A model generated the notes under the pieces. It was not told the DNA's origin and searched no databases. It worked only from the letters and a program-made list of their open reading frames with translations. Made by a program: the position numbers and the translations under genes. Below, piece by piece: positions 1 to 8,259 of a DNA stretch of 64,000 nt. Location of the stretch: the NCBI RefSeq assembly GCF_040218225.1, contig NZ_JAVJQO010000008.1, positions 558,001-622,000 on the forward strand, read 5' to 3'. The first letter of the stretch is position 1, and each line of letters opens with the position of its first letter. This DNA comes from Gracilimonas sp. Its GTDB lineage: Bacteria > Bacteroidota > Rhodothermia > Balneolales > Balneolaceae.

Positions 1-693
1 ATTGTATCAGCAATTGTAGTAGCCGCAGTAAGTTTCTGGCTTGGGTATAAACGGCTTTTGTATCTCGATCAACTCACTGCCCGGAATATATCCTACTCTT
101 TGATTGGGGTGCTTTCCCTTTTCCTGATTCTGCAATGGATGCACCGAATCGGATATTTTCCGGAAGCCATAGCCGGTGCTGTAATGGCTAACGTCTATTC
201 TTCATTATTTGGCGTTTTTATGGGGGCAGCCGTTCAGCAATTTCAGCAAAAAACCAACTGTGGTGAAATTATATATGTGAACCGGTCTTTTTGGACGGAT
301 ATTTTTCCAAGCATAGTAACCATAGGTATCATTCTTTTTGGAATTCAAAGAACTTCGTTGTTTTCTGATCTGCCCTTTACGCCCATTCGCGTGACTTCCG
401 GTCTTTCTATAATCGCTATTGGGGCCTATAGTTTTACCATCAGGTTGGTTCCTGAACTTCGTAAGAATGGTTTGATTCTTCTCGACCGAAAAATTAGCTG
501 GGATGATTTCTTTACCTATTCCTGGTATTCGGAAGGAGTCATTGAAATTGAATATAAACGGGATGAGAAAATTAGAAGCTTCAAAACCATGATCCCGAAT
601 GAGGACCATCAGTTGATTGAAAAAATTCTCTCTGAAAAGATTGCCGAAAAGCTGGAGAAAGACGAATTTGATGAATATGAAGAACTGGAGTGA
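1..693 (+). CDS. Membrane protein of unknown function, 5' end outside the window
   Basis: The reading frame is open from base 1, so the true start lies to the left; the in-frame TTG at 58 is probably internal. The visible part has about five hydrophobic stretches in its first two thirds (one runs off the left edge), then a soluble, charged C-terminal tail of about 80 residues ending in a Glu/Asp-rich segment. This suggests an inner-membrane protein with a cytoplasmic tail. I do not recognise the family. The stop codon runs directly into a tandem heptamer array. Confidence 0.6.
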   Translation: MVSAIVVAAVSFWLGYKRLLYLDQLTARNISYSLIGVLSLFLILQWMHRIGYFPEAIAGAVMANVYSSLFGVFMGAAVQQFQQKTNCGEIIYVNRSFWTDIFPSIVTIGIILFGIQRTSLFSDLPFTPIRVTSGLSIIAIGAYSFTIRLVPELRKNGLILLDRKISWDDFFTYSWYSEGVIEIEYKRDEKIRSFKTMIPNEDHQLIEKILSEKIAEKLEKDEFDEYEELE

Positions 694-749
694 CAGTTGA
701 CAGTTGACAGTTGACAGTTGACGGTTGACGGTTGACGGTTGACGGTTGA
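694..749. repeat. Tandem heptamer repeat, 8 copies
   Basis: Eight perfect 7-bp units in a row: four CAGTTGA followed by four CGGTTGA. The array starts at the first base after the stop of the upstream gene. The clean switch from one unit type to the other suggests expansion by slipped-strand copying. No gene lies in it; it separates the membrane protein from yajQ. Confidence 0.95.
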
Positions 750-805
750 ATGTAATTTTATCCTGATCTAAACCTAATTTTAAATTCCTAATCCTTAATT
801 CCCCA

Positions 806-1294
806 ATGGCCTCTTTTGATATTGTTAATAAAGTGAACGCACAGGAAGTTGATAATGCCATCAACAATACACTGAAAGAAATAAATACCCGCTACGATTT
901 TCGCGGACTTCATACCGAAGTGGAATTCCATAAAAAAGAAAACCGCATTCATCTGGTAGCTGCAGAGAGCATGAAACTGGAAGCCGTAAAAGATATGCTG
1001 AGTAAGAATTTCATCAAGCGGGGAATCAGCTCAAAAGTGCTGGATTTCGGTGAACCGGAAGGAACCTCCCAGGGACATCTTAAGATGGATGTAACGTTAA
1101 AAGAAGGCATAGACCGGGAAACGGCTAAGAAAATCACCAAAGAGATAAAAGGGATGGGAATCAAAGTTCAACCCCAGATTCAGGAAGACCAGGTGCGGGT
1201 AGAAGGAAAGAAAATTGATGACTTACAGGCGGTGATCAAAAACCTGAAGGCTAAAGATTTTGGCATACCCCTTCAGTTTGTGAATATGAAGTAA
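806..1294 (+). CDS. yajQ: YajQ family nucleotide-binding protein (DUF520)
   Basis: A 162-residue cytoplasmic protein matching the YajQ/DUF520 family in length and sequence. It opens with MASFDIVNKV, has the YDFRG segment near residue 31, and ends with the family-typical DFGIPLQFVNMK. YajQ proteins have two ferredoxin-like domains and bind nucleotides; in Xanthomonas a homologue is a cyclic di-GMP effector. The ATG start at 806 has no strong ribosome binding site, as usual in this group. Function in this organism is inferred from the family only. It stands alone, with repeats on both sides. Confidence 0.93.
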   Translation: MASFDIVNKVNAQEVDNAINNTLKEINTRYDFRGLHTEVEFHKKENRIHLVAAESMKLEAVKDMLSKNFIKRGISSKVLDFGEPEGTSQGHLKMDVTLKEGIDRETAKKITKEIKGMGIKVQPQIQEDQVRVEGKKIDDLQAVIKNLKAKDFGIPLQFVNMK

Positions 1295-1296
1295 AG

Positions 1297-1320
1297 AGTG
1301 ATATGGTGATATAGTGATTA
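1297..1320. repeat. Octamer array, left arm bracketing the S23 gene
   Basis: Three octamer copies: AGTGATAT, GGTGATAT and a degenerate AGTGATTA. They are the reverse complement of the unit in the array at 1782-1823. The last three bases (1318-1320) are the stop codon of the minus-strand S23 gene, so the array and the gene end are fused. Confidence 0.85.
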
Positions 1321-1716
1321 ATGTAGGGTTCTGTTATTACAGATCATGCTTTGTAGCAACTTTGCAATAGAGGTAAGCATATCAATTCGTGTTTGCGATA
1401 TTTCTTCTCCAACTATATGTCTGCTTTTGAAATACCAGTCTCTTGCCTCTCTTGTTGATCCCAAAGCTATTTCACAAAACCGAGCCTTTTCTTTATTCGA
1501 AAATCTTGAATAACCTTCCGTTATATTTGCACTTATTGACCCAACTGATCTATACAATTGATCAGCTAAAGCAAAGCGTTTTTCTGTGATAATTTTATTA
1601 GAATCTTCCCAGCATATATCCGAAAGAAAAAGACCTAACCGGTAAGCTTCAATTTTCCAGACTACATCACTCCTTATTTCATTTGGTACTTTTTGCTCCC
1701 ATTCTTTAAATCTCAT
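1318..1716 (-). CDS. Four-helix-bundle protein, S23 / rRNA intervening-sequence family
   Basis: A 132-residue, probably all-helical protein. The segment from about residue 48 (RFALADQLYRSVGSISANIT, then EGYSR) is the hallmark of the four helix bundle or 23S rRNA-intervening-sequence family. It continues with FCEIALGSTREARDW. Relatives are encoded inside the intervening sequences of Leptospira 23S rRNA genes and as scattered intergenic genes in Bacteroidota; the Avd accessory protein of diversity-generating retroelements has the same fold. The molecular role is unknown. Here the gene lies antisense between yajQ and a CoA-binding protein, bracketed by two octamer arrays in opposite orientation, which resembles a small insertable unit. 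Confidence 0.88.
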   Translation of the reverse strand: MRFKEWEQKVPNEIRSDVVWKIEAYRLGLFLSDICWEDSNKIITEKRFALADQLYRSVGSISANITEGYSRFSNKEKARFCEIALGSTREARDWYFKSRHIVGEEISQTRIDMLTSIAKLLQSMICNNRTLH

Positions 1717-1781
1717 CTCACAAATTTTGTTGCTATTCTAAGGGTAAGAGCAACTTCAACCGAATTCCTTACAAAAAACTA

Positions 1782-1823
1782 CCATATCACCATATCACCA
1801 TATCACCATATCACTATATCACC
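1782..1823. repeat. Octamer array, right arm bracketing the S23 gene
   Basis: Four perfect tandem copies of CCATATCA followed by one CTATATCA and a partial CC. The complement of this unit is arrayed at 1297-1320 on the other side of the S23 gene, so a transcript across the unit could fold back on itself. A 14-bp stretch, ATCACTATATCACC, is shared exactly with the complement of the left arm. Confidence 0.92.
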
Positions 1824-1833
1824 TAACCACCCC

Positions 1834-2262
1834 TCACTTAAAATACCGATCCCATTCTACCATAATGCATTTGTTGCGGACATAGGGCAGTTCATGTTCT
1901 TTAGCAATTTGCTCAGCTTCAGGAGATGAAACATCCAACTGAGTCCACACCACAGGATTTTGGCCGGTTTGTTCTTTCCAGTCTGCTACATCCTGAGTTG
2001 CTTCTGCCGCATATTTAGAATTACGGAACACGTTGACCACATCGACTTGAATATCTTCAGGGATATTTGCCAGACTATTGTAGCATTTCTCCCCATAGAT
2101 TTCTTCCGCTTCCGGATTAATAGGTATTACTCTATACCCTCTCTCCTGCAAAAAACGGGCTGCATAGTTACTGGTGCGATATATGTTGGGTGAGCAGCCA
2201 ATCATGGCTATTGTTTTGGCTTCTGAGAGCACCTCATTGATATTACTAATTGTTTCAATCAT
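1834..2262 (-). CDS. CoA-binding domain protein (YccU-like)
   Basis: A 142-residue single-domain Rossmann protein of the CoA-binding family (COG1832, YccU-like). The glycine-rich turn TIAMIGCSPN lies near residue 17, followed by YAARFLQERGYRVIPINP and later VVNVFRNSK. The family resembles the N-terminal domain of succinyl-CoA synthetase alpha subunits, but no catalytic role is established for the stand-alone form. The gene is monocistronic and divergent from the FKBP gene, with about 90 bases between them for both promoters. Confidence 0.88.
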   Translation of the reverse strand: MIETISNINEVLSEAKTIAMIGCSPNIYRTSNYAARFLQERGYRVIPINPEAEEIYGEKCYNSLANIPEDIQVDVVNVFRNSKYAAEATQDVADWKEQTGQNPVVWTQLDVSSPEAEQIAKEHELPYVRNKCIMVEWDRYFK

Positions 2263-2351
2263 TAAAACCTGTCTTGATAACCGTCAATTGTATTCAAATA
2301 TCCTTATCTTTAGGCACTAAATCACTATAAACTAAAATTAAACGATTTATT

Positions 2352-2783
2352 TTGTCTAAAGTAAAAGACGGTGACACCGTAAAAGTCCACTACACTGGAA
2401 AATTAGAAGACGGATCAGTTTTTGATTCTTCTGTATCAAGAGACCCATTAGAAGTAACATTGGGTGAAGGGAAATTGATTCCAGGTTTTGAAAAAGCTGT
2501 TGTTGGTTTAGAAGTTGGAGATAAGACCACAGCTAATATTGAATCTGCCGATGCATATGGAGAGCGCAGAGAAGACCTGGAAGTGACAATCGAACGCGAA
2601 CAACTTCCTGAAGATATTGAGCCTGAAGTTGGAATGCAGCTTCAACTGAATCAGCCTAACGGCCAGCCTGTACCTGTACAAATCACTAAAGTAGAAGAGG
2701 AAAACATCATCATTGATGCGAACCATCCTCTGGCAGGTAAAGACCTGACTTTTGATATCGAGTTGATTGAAATCGTAAACTGA
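2352..2783 (+). CDS. FKBP-type peptidyl-prolyl isomerase, SlyD-like
   Basis: A 143-residue protein that speeds proline cis-trans isomerisation. The FKBP core is clear at the start (VKVHYTGKLEDGSVFDSS, residues 10-27), with ELGEGKLIPGFEKAVVGL-type residues following. An inserted flap of about 60 residues replaces the usual FKBP loop, as in SlyD; the end returns to the FKBP strand LTFDIELIEI. No signal peptide, so cytoplasmic. The His-rich metal-binding tail of E. coli SlyD is absent. The start is TTG: no in-frame ATG or GTG precedes the domain. A strong terminator follows. Confidence 0.93.
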   Translation: MSKVKDGDTVKVHYTGKLEDGSVFDSSVSRDPLEVTLGEGKLIPGFEKAVVGLEVGDKTTANIESADAYGERREDLEVTIEREQLPEDIEPEVGMQLQLNQPNGQPVPVQITKVEEENIIIDANHPLAGKDLTFDIELIEIVN

Positions 2784-2807
2784 TTCAACTTCTTCGAAAC
2801 GTAATTG

Positions 2808-2840
2808 ATGGAGTTCTTCGAGAGAAGGACTCCATTTTTT
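2808..2840 (+). terminator. Rho-independent terminator after the FKBP gene
   Basis: ATGGAGT at 2808 pairs with ACTCCAT at 2829, extended inward by TTC/GAA pairs around a GAGA-type loop, and followed by a run of T. It ends the FKBP transcript before the methyltransferase gene. Confidence 0.85.
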
Positions 2841-2869
2841 ATATCTGCTCTTAATACCTAAAAAATACC

Positions 2870-4015
2870 ATGGCTGATTTTTCTGAAAAAAGCACCATTT
2901 CTATAACCTGCCCCAAGCGAATCACCCCCTACCTGAAAAAAGAACTGGAAGATCTGGACTTTCCCATTCTTAAAGTTCGTCATGCCGGTATTGAAACAGA
3001 GGGCTCTTTGAACGACTGTATGTTACTGAATCTATCACTTAGAACAGCACACCGGGTTCATTTCAGGCTTAAAGACTGCCGGCCACAAAATGCAGATCAG
3101 TTGTACAACGAGCTGGTTAAGATTCCATGGGAAGATTATATCGACAAGCATGGATATGTAAGCGTCACTTCGTTCATCAATAATAAGACAGTGACAAATA
3201 CACAGTTCGCCAATATGAAAGTGAAGGATGCTATCGTAGATCGCATCCGGCAAAAGACCGGCACCCGACCCGATTCAGGACCTAACCTGAACAAGAGCGT
3301 TGTATTTGTGTTTTGGAAAAATGACCGGGCACAAATCTACCTGGATACCTCCGGTGAATCTGTATCCCGGCGGGGTTACCGTACAGAAACCAGTACGGCC
3401 CCCATGCAGGAAACACTGGCAGCTGCTCTAATCCTGGCAAGTAAATGGAAGCCCGGAAATCATTTTATCAATCCTATGTGTGGAAGTGGCACAATTGCCA
3501 TTGAAGCAGCTCTTCAAGCCCTGAATAAGGCTCCGGGACTCCTCCGGCCTAATTATGGAATCAAGCATATTCTCGGCTTTGATGAAGACCGCTGGAATGA
3601 TTTACGCTCTGATCTAAAGAATAAATCCAATAAAGACTTTGAAGGCCGTATTATAGCCACCGACCATGACATCCGTGCCGTAAATGCCACCCGCAAGAAT
3701 GCAAGAACGGCTGGCTTGGATCATTTGATTGAAGTGAGAAAATGTGACTTCAGTGAAACAGAAATTCCTGAAGGTGATCCGGGTGTTATAATGCTTAACC
3801 CACCTTATGGCGATCGCATTGGCAATGAGAAAGAATTGGAACCGGTGTATGAGGGGATCGGAGATTATTTCAAGCAAGAAGCGACCGGCTGGTGGGGCTA
3901 TGTATTTACTGGAAATTTTGATCTTGCTAAGAAAATCGGGCTACGAACTAATCAGCGTATTGAGTTTTATAACTCTACTATTGATGCTCGTTTACTCGAG
4001 TATGAGCTGTACTAA
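2870..4015 (+). CDS. THUMP-domain class I SAM-dependent RNA methyltransferase (RlmL/Trm-like)
   Basis: A 381-residue protein with an N-terminal ferredoxin-like/THUMP region (about residues 10-155) that binds RNA, and a C-terminal Rossmann methyltransferase domain. The SAM-binding motif NPMCGSGTIAIEAA lies near residue 203 and the catalytic NPPYG motif of base N-methyltransferases near residue 310. This is the architecture of RlmL (23S rRNA m2G2445) and related N2-guanine methyltransferases; the exact target cannot be read from sequence. The length fits the single-domain form, not the RlmKL fusion. It overlaps the convergent glycosyltransferase gene by four bases. Confidence 0.92.
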   Translation: MADFSEKSTISITCPKRITPYLKKELEDLDFPILKVRHAGIETEGSLNDCMLLNLSLRTAHRVHFRLKDCRPQNADQLYNELVKIPWEDYIDKHGYVSVTSFINNKTVTNTQFANMKVKDAIVDRIRQKTGTRPDSGPNLNKSVVFVFWKNDRAQIYLDTSGESVSRRGYRTETSTAPMQETLAAALILASKWKPGNHFINPMCGSGTIAIEAALQALNKAPGLLRPNYGIKHILGFDEDRWNDLRSDLKNKSNKDFEGRIIATDHDIRAVNATRKNARTAGLDHLIEVRKCDFSETEIPEGDPGVIMLNPPYGDRIGNEKELEPVYEGIGDYFKQEATGWWGYVFTGNFDLAKKIGLRTNQRIEFYNSTIDARLLEYELY

Positions 4016-5256
4016 TCAGAATTCTTGGCCTCTATCCATTTGCTCATAAACCTGGTGCTGGCAACCGTATGATGTTGTAAGATAGATCCTATAAAGTTCT
4101 GGTGTCTATGCGCTTCCAAGTTTTTATGGATTTCTTTCATCCGTTCTATTAGACGCACTGAATGGAGTTCTTTATCGAATCTTCCGCGGGTAATTTCCGG
4201 GCTTCTCCTCTGCTTCTCTCTCCAAAGATCTTCGTCGTTATAAAGTTGAACGGCACGTTGAGCAAACTCTTTCGGGTTATCTGTTATAAACCCCGGCCAG
4301 GGCAAATTACCATGCATGCCTTCAGCGCCAATAGAGGTCGTAATACTGGGAGTACCACATTGCATGGCTTCAACAAGCTTCCCTTTTAGTCCGGCCCCAA
4401 AACGAAGCGGAGCCAACAAAATACGGGCATTTCCTACCACTTCTTTAGCACTATCTGCCCTGCCTTTGATCAGAAAGCCTTCTTGTTCATCATGCAACTG
4501 CTGTACTTTTTGAGAAGAATACGCTCCATAAATATGAAGCTCTGCATCAGATACCTCTGCCCTGATCAAAGGCCAGATCTCTTCCTTCAAATACAAGACA
4601 GCATTCCAGTTTGGCTTATGCAGAAAGTTCCCAATAGATATAAAGTGATTCCTTTTACCATATGGCAGCCAATTATTTAATGTATTCTCATCAATCTTGT
4701 TTAGAAGGAATGGCAAATACAGCAGCAAGCTTTCATCAACCTTAAATACATTTGCAAGAAGGCTCATTTCATACTCAGAAATAATCAGGGAGAGATCACA
4801 CCGAAGAATGCTGGCAACTTCCCGTTTTGCCAAATCATTGAATAGATCTGATTCTTTAAAACCTCTGCCCTTTTTCCAGGCCCTATATCTCGCCTCCCTC
4901 AGACAATGAAGGTCTTCGGTATCCAAAACCCGAAGTGCGCCAGGGCAATGATCGGCTACCCGCCACCCAAACTGCTCCTCCGTCATAAATCGGTCAAAAA
5001 GAACGATATCAGGATTTAAAGCCTTAACAAACTCATCAAAAGAAGAACTATTAAGTTCTATGCGCTCTTTCTTTATTCCAAAATCATCAAGGTTAATAGC
5101 ATATTGACTATCAGAAGCAGCCGAAGCAAACGTAATTTCCCATCCCTCAGATTTAAATACATCGATTAGCTCCATCATTCTTGAACCTGCCGCAGAAGAA
5201 TCTGGTTCAGGCCATACTTTTCCAATTATCAATACTTTTAACTCATTGCTAGTCAT
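4012..5256 (-). CDS. Glycosyltransferase, GT-B fold (family 4-like)
   Basis: A 414-residue cytoplasmic protein with two Rossmann-like halves. The N-terminal acceptor half starts LKVLIIGKVWPEPDSSAAGS. The C-terminal nucleotide-sugar half has the family-typical segment ILLAPLRFGAGLKGKLVEAM near residues 283-302, containing the donor-binding Glu, then CGTPSITTSIGAEG. It probably transfers a sugar in surface-polysaccharide or glycoprotein synthesis; donor and acceptor are unknown. It is not in a polysaccharide operon here: the neighbours are a convergent RNA methyltransferase and a divergent exported protein. Confidence 0.88.
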   Translation of the reverse strand: MTSNELKVLIIGKVWPEPDSSAAGSRMMELIDVFKSEGWEITFASAASDSQYAINLDDFGIKKERIELNSSSFDEFVKALNPDIVLFDRFMTEEQFGWRVADHCPGALRVLDTEDLHCLREARYRAWKKGRGFKESDLFNDLAKREVASILRCDLSLIISEYEMSLLANVFKVDESLLLYLPFLLNKIDENTLNNWLPYGKRNHFISIGNFLHKPNWNAVLYLKEEIWPLIRAEVSDAELHIYGAYSSQKVQQLHDEQEGFLIKGRADSAKEVVGNARILLAPLRFGAGLKGKLVEAMQCGTPSITTSIGAEGMHGNLPWPGFITDNPKEFAQRAVQLYNDEDLWREKQRRSPEITRGRFDKELHSVRLIERMKEIHKNLEAHRHQNFIGSILQHHTVASTRFMSKWIEAKNSD

Positions 5257-5392
5257 GGAATAAATTAAACTGACTATTTTTATTAATTATATAATTTAGG
5301 ACATTTACCCGTCGTTTAAGTTACTGTTAATAACTCGAGCGGTACAAACATTGTCGATTGAGTAGGTACAAATAAATAATCAGGGAAACATT

Positions 5393-6262
5393 ATGAAATC
5401 ATCAAAACTATGGGTCGCCTTTCTGTCACTTTTTCTTATCGCCGGATTTGTAACCCAAATTCACGCACAAACGGAAAGTGATTCAACCAAAACTTATATC
5501 ATTATTAAAAATGACGGGTCAAGATATGTAGGGAAAATTATATCTCAGGATGCACGTGAAGTCATTCTGCTAACCAGGGAACTTGGGGAAATAGCTATTC
5601 CCAAACATGAAATAAAAGAAATGCGAGAGCTTTCGGAGGAAGAAATTACGGATGACGGTCGACTGCGAAGAGAAAGCACGTTTGCTACCCGGTACTATAT
5701 TTCTACGAATGCCAATCCAATTTCCAAAGGGGAGAATTATATTATCTGGAACCTATACGGACCGGATGTGCAATTCGGGGTTAGTGACAACTTTGGCATT
5801 GGCCTGATGACCACCTGGTTTGGCTCTCCAATCGTCGGCTCTGCAAAGTATAGTTTTTATAAAAAAGGCAACCTTGGAATCGCGGTAGGAACTTTATTAG
5901 GAACCGGCTCCTGGGCTGAACCTCAGTATGGAGTAGCTGTTCCTTTTGGTTCCATTACTTTTGGTGAAATTGACAAAAATATTTCAATTTCACTTGGGCA
6001 AGGTCTTGCCTTCGGCCCCGGAGTATCTGAAAGCACAACTTTGATCTCCTTTGCTGGCATGAACAGAGTGAGTGATCGGGTAAGTCTTGTAGTTGATTCG
6101 TTTATTTTCACAGGTGAATATCCCGCTGCCTTAATTATACCTGCAATAAGATTACACTCTGGTCCTGACAAAGCTTTCCAGCTTGGCTTTGCCGGTGTAG
6201 CAGCTGATGGTGAATTATTACCAGTGCCTCTTCCATTCCTGCAGTGGTACAGAGCTCTTTAA
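5393..6262 (+). CDS. Exported outer-membrane-type protein of unknown function
   Basis: A 289-residue protein with a clear signal peptide (cleavage after IHAQ, about residue 26). Residues 33-75 form a small beta-rich module of the type NDGSRYVGKI...LGEIAIPKHEI, seen at the front of many Bacteroidota outer-membrane proteins. The rest is glycine- and aromatic-rich with alternating strands and no transmembrane helix, suggesting a small beta-barrel. An AGGGA ribosome binding site lies shortly before the ATG, stronger than for most genes here. It is a monocistronic gene between two minus-strand genes. I cannot assign a function. Confidence 0.7.
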   Translation: MKSSKLWVAFLSLFLIAGFVTQIHAQTESDSTKTYIIIKNDGSRYVGKIISQDAREVILLTRELGEIAIPKHEIKEMRELSEEEITDDGRLRRESTFATRYYISTNANPISKGENYIIWNLYGPDVQFGVSDNFGIGLMTTWFGSPIVGSAKYSFYKKGNLGIAVGTLLGTGSWAEPQYGVAVPFGSITFGEIDKNISISLGQGLAFGPGVSESTTLISFAGMNRVSDRVSLVVDSFIFTGEYPAALIIPAIRLHSGPDKAFQLGFAGVAADGELLPVPLPFLQWYRAL

Positions 6263-6304
6263 TAATTTGGTCTATTGAAAAGGCTTGATATTTACTATAA
6301 ACTT

Positions 6305-6344
6305 GCATCCGGAGAGTGTGGTTAATTACTCCGGGTGCCGGTTT
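6305..6344. terminator. Hairpin terminator between convergent genes
   Basis: GCATCCGGAG at 6305 pairs with CTCCGGGTGC at 6329 (ten pairs, one G-T wobble) around a 14-base loop, followed shortly by TTTT. It serves the upstream plus-strand gene and lies just before the end of the convergent lipoprotein gene. Confidence 0.6.
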
Positions 6345-6350
6345 TAAAGC

Positions 6351-6839
6351 TCAATCTCTACAATCACTATAAAGCGTTTCCATCTTATTAAATCGAACAG
6401 GCCATCCTTTCTCATTAATAGAAAATAAATGTAATGGTTGAGTTGATGCTTCAGTAACCCCACAATTTGTACCCGGGCGTATTTCCTTATAGCTAATTGA
6501 TATATGATCATCCTCTCTTATCACGCTCAGATCAGATATTTCGTACCCTCCTGAATACTTTAAGTCAAGCATAATTAAAATAACTGTATGGTTTTTGAAG
6601 TCTATTTTTGGAGATTCTGGAAATGGTTGCTGACTTTTAAAAATTTTAGTCCATACCTGATCAAATTCGTCCTGATTTTTAATTACCCTCTCAATTGGGT
6701 TTTCTGAATAATATCCATTATCCCTTTTTTCAATGGTCTCGACAACTAAATCAGCTAGTGACTCACCACCGAATATCCCAGAACAACCACATAGAAAAAG
6801 CACAATTATAAAAGATTGAATCCCAAAAGATGTTTTCAT
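6351..6839 (-). CDS. Lipoprotein with a PrcB_C-like domain
   Basis: A 162-residue protein with a lipoprotein signal: a hydrophobic stretch ending in the lipobox LCGC, so Cys19 would be lipidated after export. The mature part resembles the PrcB_C domain (protease-complex stability): a hydrophobic strand, then GGYEISDLSV, and near the end RPGTNCGVTEA followed by a threonine-glutamine-proline. This fits the family pattern of a glycine-rich turn and a proline-glycine-cysteine turn. Family assignment is by eye. It is a stand-alone gene upstream of the O-methyltransferase on the other side of a short gap; no PrcA-type protease is nearby. Confidence 0.65.
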   Translation of the reverse strand: MKTSFGIQSFIIVLFLCGCSGIFGGESLADLVVETIEKRDNGYYSENPIERVIKNQDEFDQVWTKIFKSQQPFPESPKIDFKNHTVILIMLDLKYSGGYEISDLSVIREDDHISISYKEIRPGTNCGVTEASTQPLHLFSINEKGWPVRFNKMETLYSDCRD

Positions 6840-6869
6840 AAAACCTTACTCTGACTGAAATTGTTATAT

Positions 6870-7529
6870 TTATTTCTTCCTGATAATAGTAACCCCATCT
6901 CTTACTGGCAACAACACTTGTTCCACCCTGTCATCATCAGAAACTTTTTTATTGAATACATCAAGTGCCTCGGATTTATGATCATGAGGCTCTAATACCG
7001 TTCCATCCCACAAAACATTATCAACAATCATTACTCCACCAGTCTTCAAAAGAGGGAGCGTTTGATTAAAATAAGCTTCGTAACTCAACTTATCGGCATC
7101 TATAAATATCAGATCGAACTCCCCCTCTAGTTCTGTAATCAACTCACGGGCATTTCCTTCAAGCAAAGTAATTTTCTCATCCTTGTCAAATCTCTCAAAA
7201 TGCCTGGAAGCCAGCTCCTGATAGCGGATGTTCATTTCTATGGTGATAATTTCTCCGTCTTCAGGAAGAACCTCAGCCATCATCAGCGCAGAATAACCTG
7301 TAAAAGTCCCGATCTCTAAAATCCGCTTAGCCCCACTGATCCTTACAAGCATTTTCAACAACTGACCCACCAAATTTCCGCTCAGCATGTCGATATACTC
7401 CAACTCGGCATCAGAAGACTCTACCAGCGCCTGCACGTCTTCTGACTCAGGTGTGGTCATTCTGCGCGCATATTGCTCTACATTTGTATTAGTGATTTGA
7501 ACGATCGATTTATCTCTGTGCTTCTTCAT
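6870..7529 (-). CDS. O-methyltransferase, caffeoyl-CoA OMT-like (family 3)
   Basis: A 219-residue SAM-dependent methyltransferase of the bacterial catechol/caffeoyl-CoA O-methyltransferase family. The SAM motif ILEIGTFTGYSALMMAEVLP starts near residue 90, the metal-binding motif FIDADKLSYEAYF near residue 140, and the conserved MIVDNVLWDGTV near residue 168. These enzymes use a divalent metal to methylate a vicinal diol, but bacterial members are promiscuous and the natural substrate is unknown. No signal peptide. The start is just left of the divergent acyltransferase gene, with about 50 bases between them. Confidence 0.92.
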   Translation of the reverse strand: MKKHRDKSIVQITNTNVEQYARRMTTPESEDVQALVESSDAELEYIDMLSGNLVGQLLKMLVRISGAKRILEIGTFTGYSALMMAEVLPEDGEIITIEMNIRYQELASRHFERFDKDEKITLLEGNARELITELEGEFDLIFIDADKLSYEAYFNQTLPLLKTGGVMIVDNVLWDGTVLEPHDHKSEALDVFNKKVSDDDRVEQVLLPVRDGVTIIRKK

Positions 7530-7578
7530 GATTGAAAGATAAGGTACAACCCCCTATTATCACCAAAAAAAGAACACA

Positions 7579-8244
7579 TTGAATTTCATACCCGCAAACG
7601 AATCCCGCTTTTTTATCTGGTTCTTTGATCATTACACCCGCTGGTCTTTGAAAAGACGATTTAAGCAATTATGGATTAAACAGAATTACCAGCCCACTTC
7701 TACCTCCAGAACTGTCTATTTTTTGAACCACAATTTATGGTGGGATGGCTTAATCCCGTTGTACCTGAATGAAAACATCTTTCACCAAAAAGCCCGCGCC
7801 CTGATGGAAGACAAACAGATGCAGCAGTACACATTCTTTAGCAAAATCGGGGCGTTCTCCATTAACCTTGAAAATCCAAAAGCATCCATTCAATCCCTTC
7901 GGTATGCTGTGGAATCTTTGCAGCGAGAAAATTCCTGCCTGTTTATTTATCCTGAAGGAACCATTACACCCGCCTCAGATTCTGCTCCAGATTTCAAAGA
8001 AGGACTAGCCTGGCTGTACTCCAAAACGGAAAATGTCGACTATGTTCCTATCCATATTTACGCTCATTTCCTTAGAAGCAGTAAACCCGAGCTTTATATA
8101 TCAATAGGAAAATCAGTTGATTATTATAAGTCAATGAGCAGAAATGAATTAACTGAATTATTTGAGGCTGATATTCAACACTTAAATGAGCAAACCAGAC
8201 AAGTAGCCGGATTTTCTGATGAGGGATTCAAACCTCAATTTTAG
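7579..8244 (+). CDS. PlsC-type 1-acyltransferase, candidate carotenoid-glycoside acyltransferase
   Basis: A 221-residue acyltransferase of the PlsC superfamily. The catalytic HX4D motif is in FLNHNLWWDG (His near residue 51) and the acceptor-binding motif YPEGT is near residue 124. The start is TTG; no other start fits. Length and the aromatic WW in motif I differ from housekeeping PlsC. The next genes are a carotenoid hydratase and a GT2 glycosyltransferase, so a CruD-like role, adding a fatty acyl group to a carotenoid sugar, is plausible. That role is inference from neighbours; a phospholipid acyltransferase is the alternative. Confidence 0.85.
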   Translation: MNFIPANESRFFIWFFDHYTRWSLKRRFKQLWIKQNYQPTSTSRTVYFLNHNLWWDGLIPLYLNENIFHQKARALMEDKQMQQYTFFSKIGAFSINLENPKASIQSLRYAVESLQRENSCLFIYPEGTITPASDSAPDFKEGLAWLYSKTENVDYVPIHIYAHFLRSSKPELYISIGKSVDYYKSMSRNELTELFEADIQHLNEQTRQVAGFSDEGFKPQF

Positions 8245-8259
8245 CCTAAATAATTTAGG

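Noticed and set aside
205-867. Minus-strand reading frame of 220 codons
   Set aside because: It lies antisense to the partial membrane protein gene and spans the heptamer array, giving repetitive peptides.
694-1823. Heptamer and octamer arrays as a CRISPR
   Set aside because: Units are 7-8 bases with no spacers, and no cas genes are nearby.
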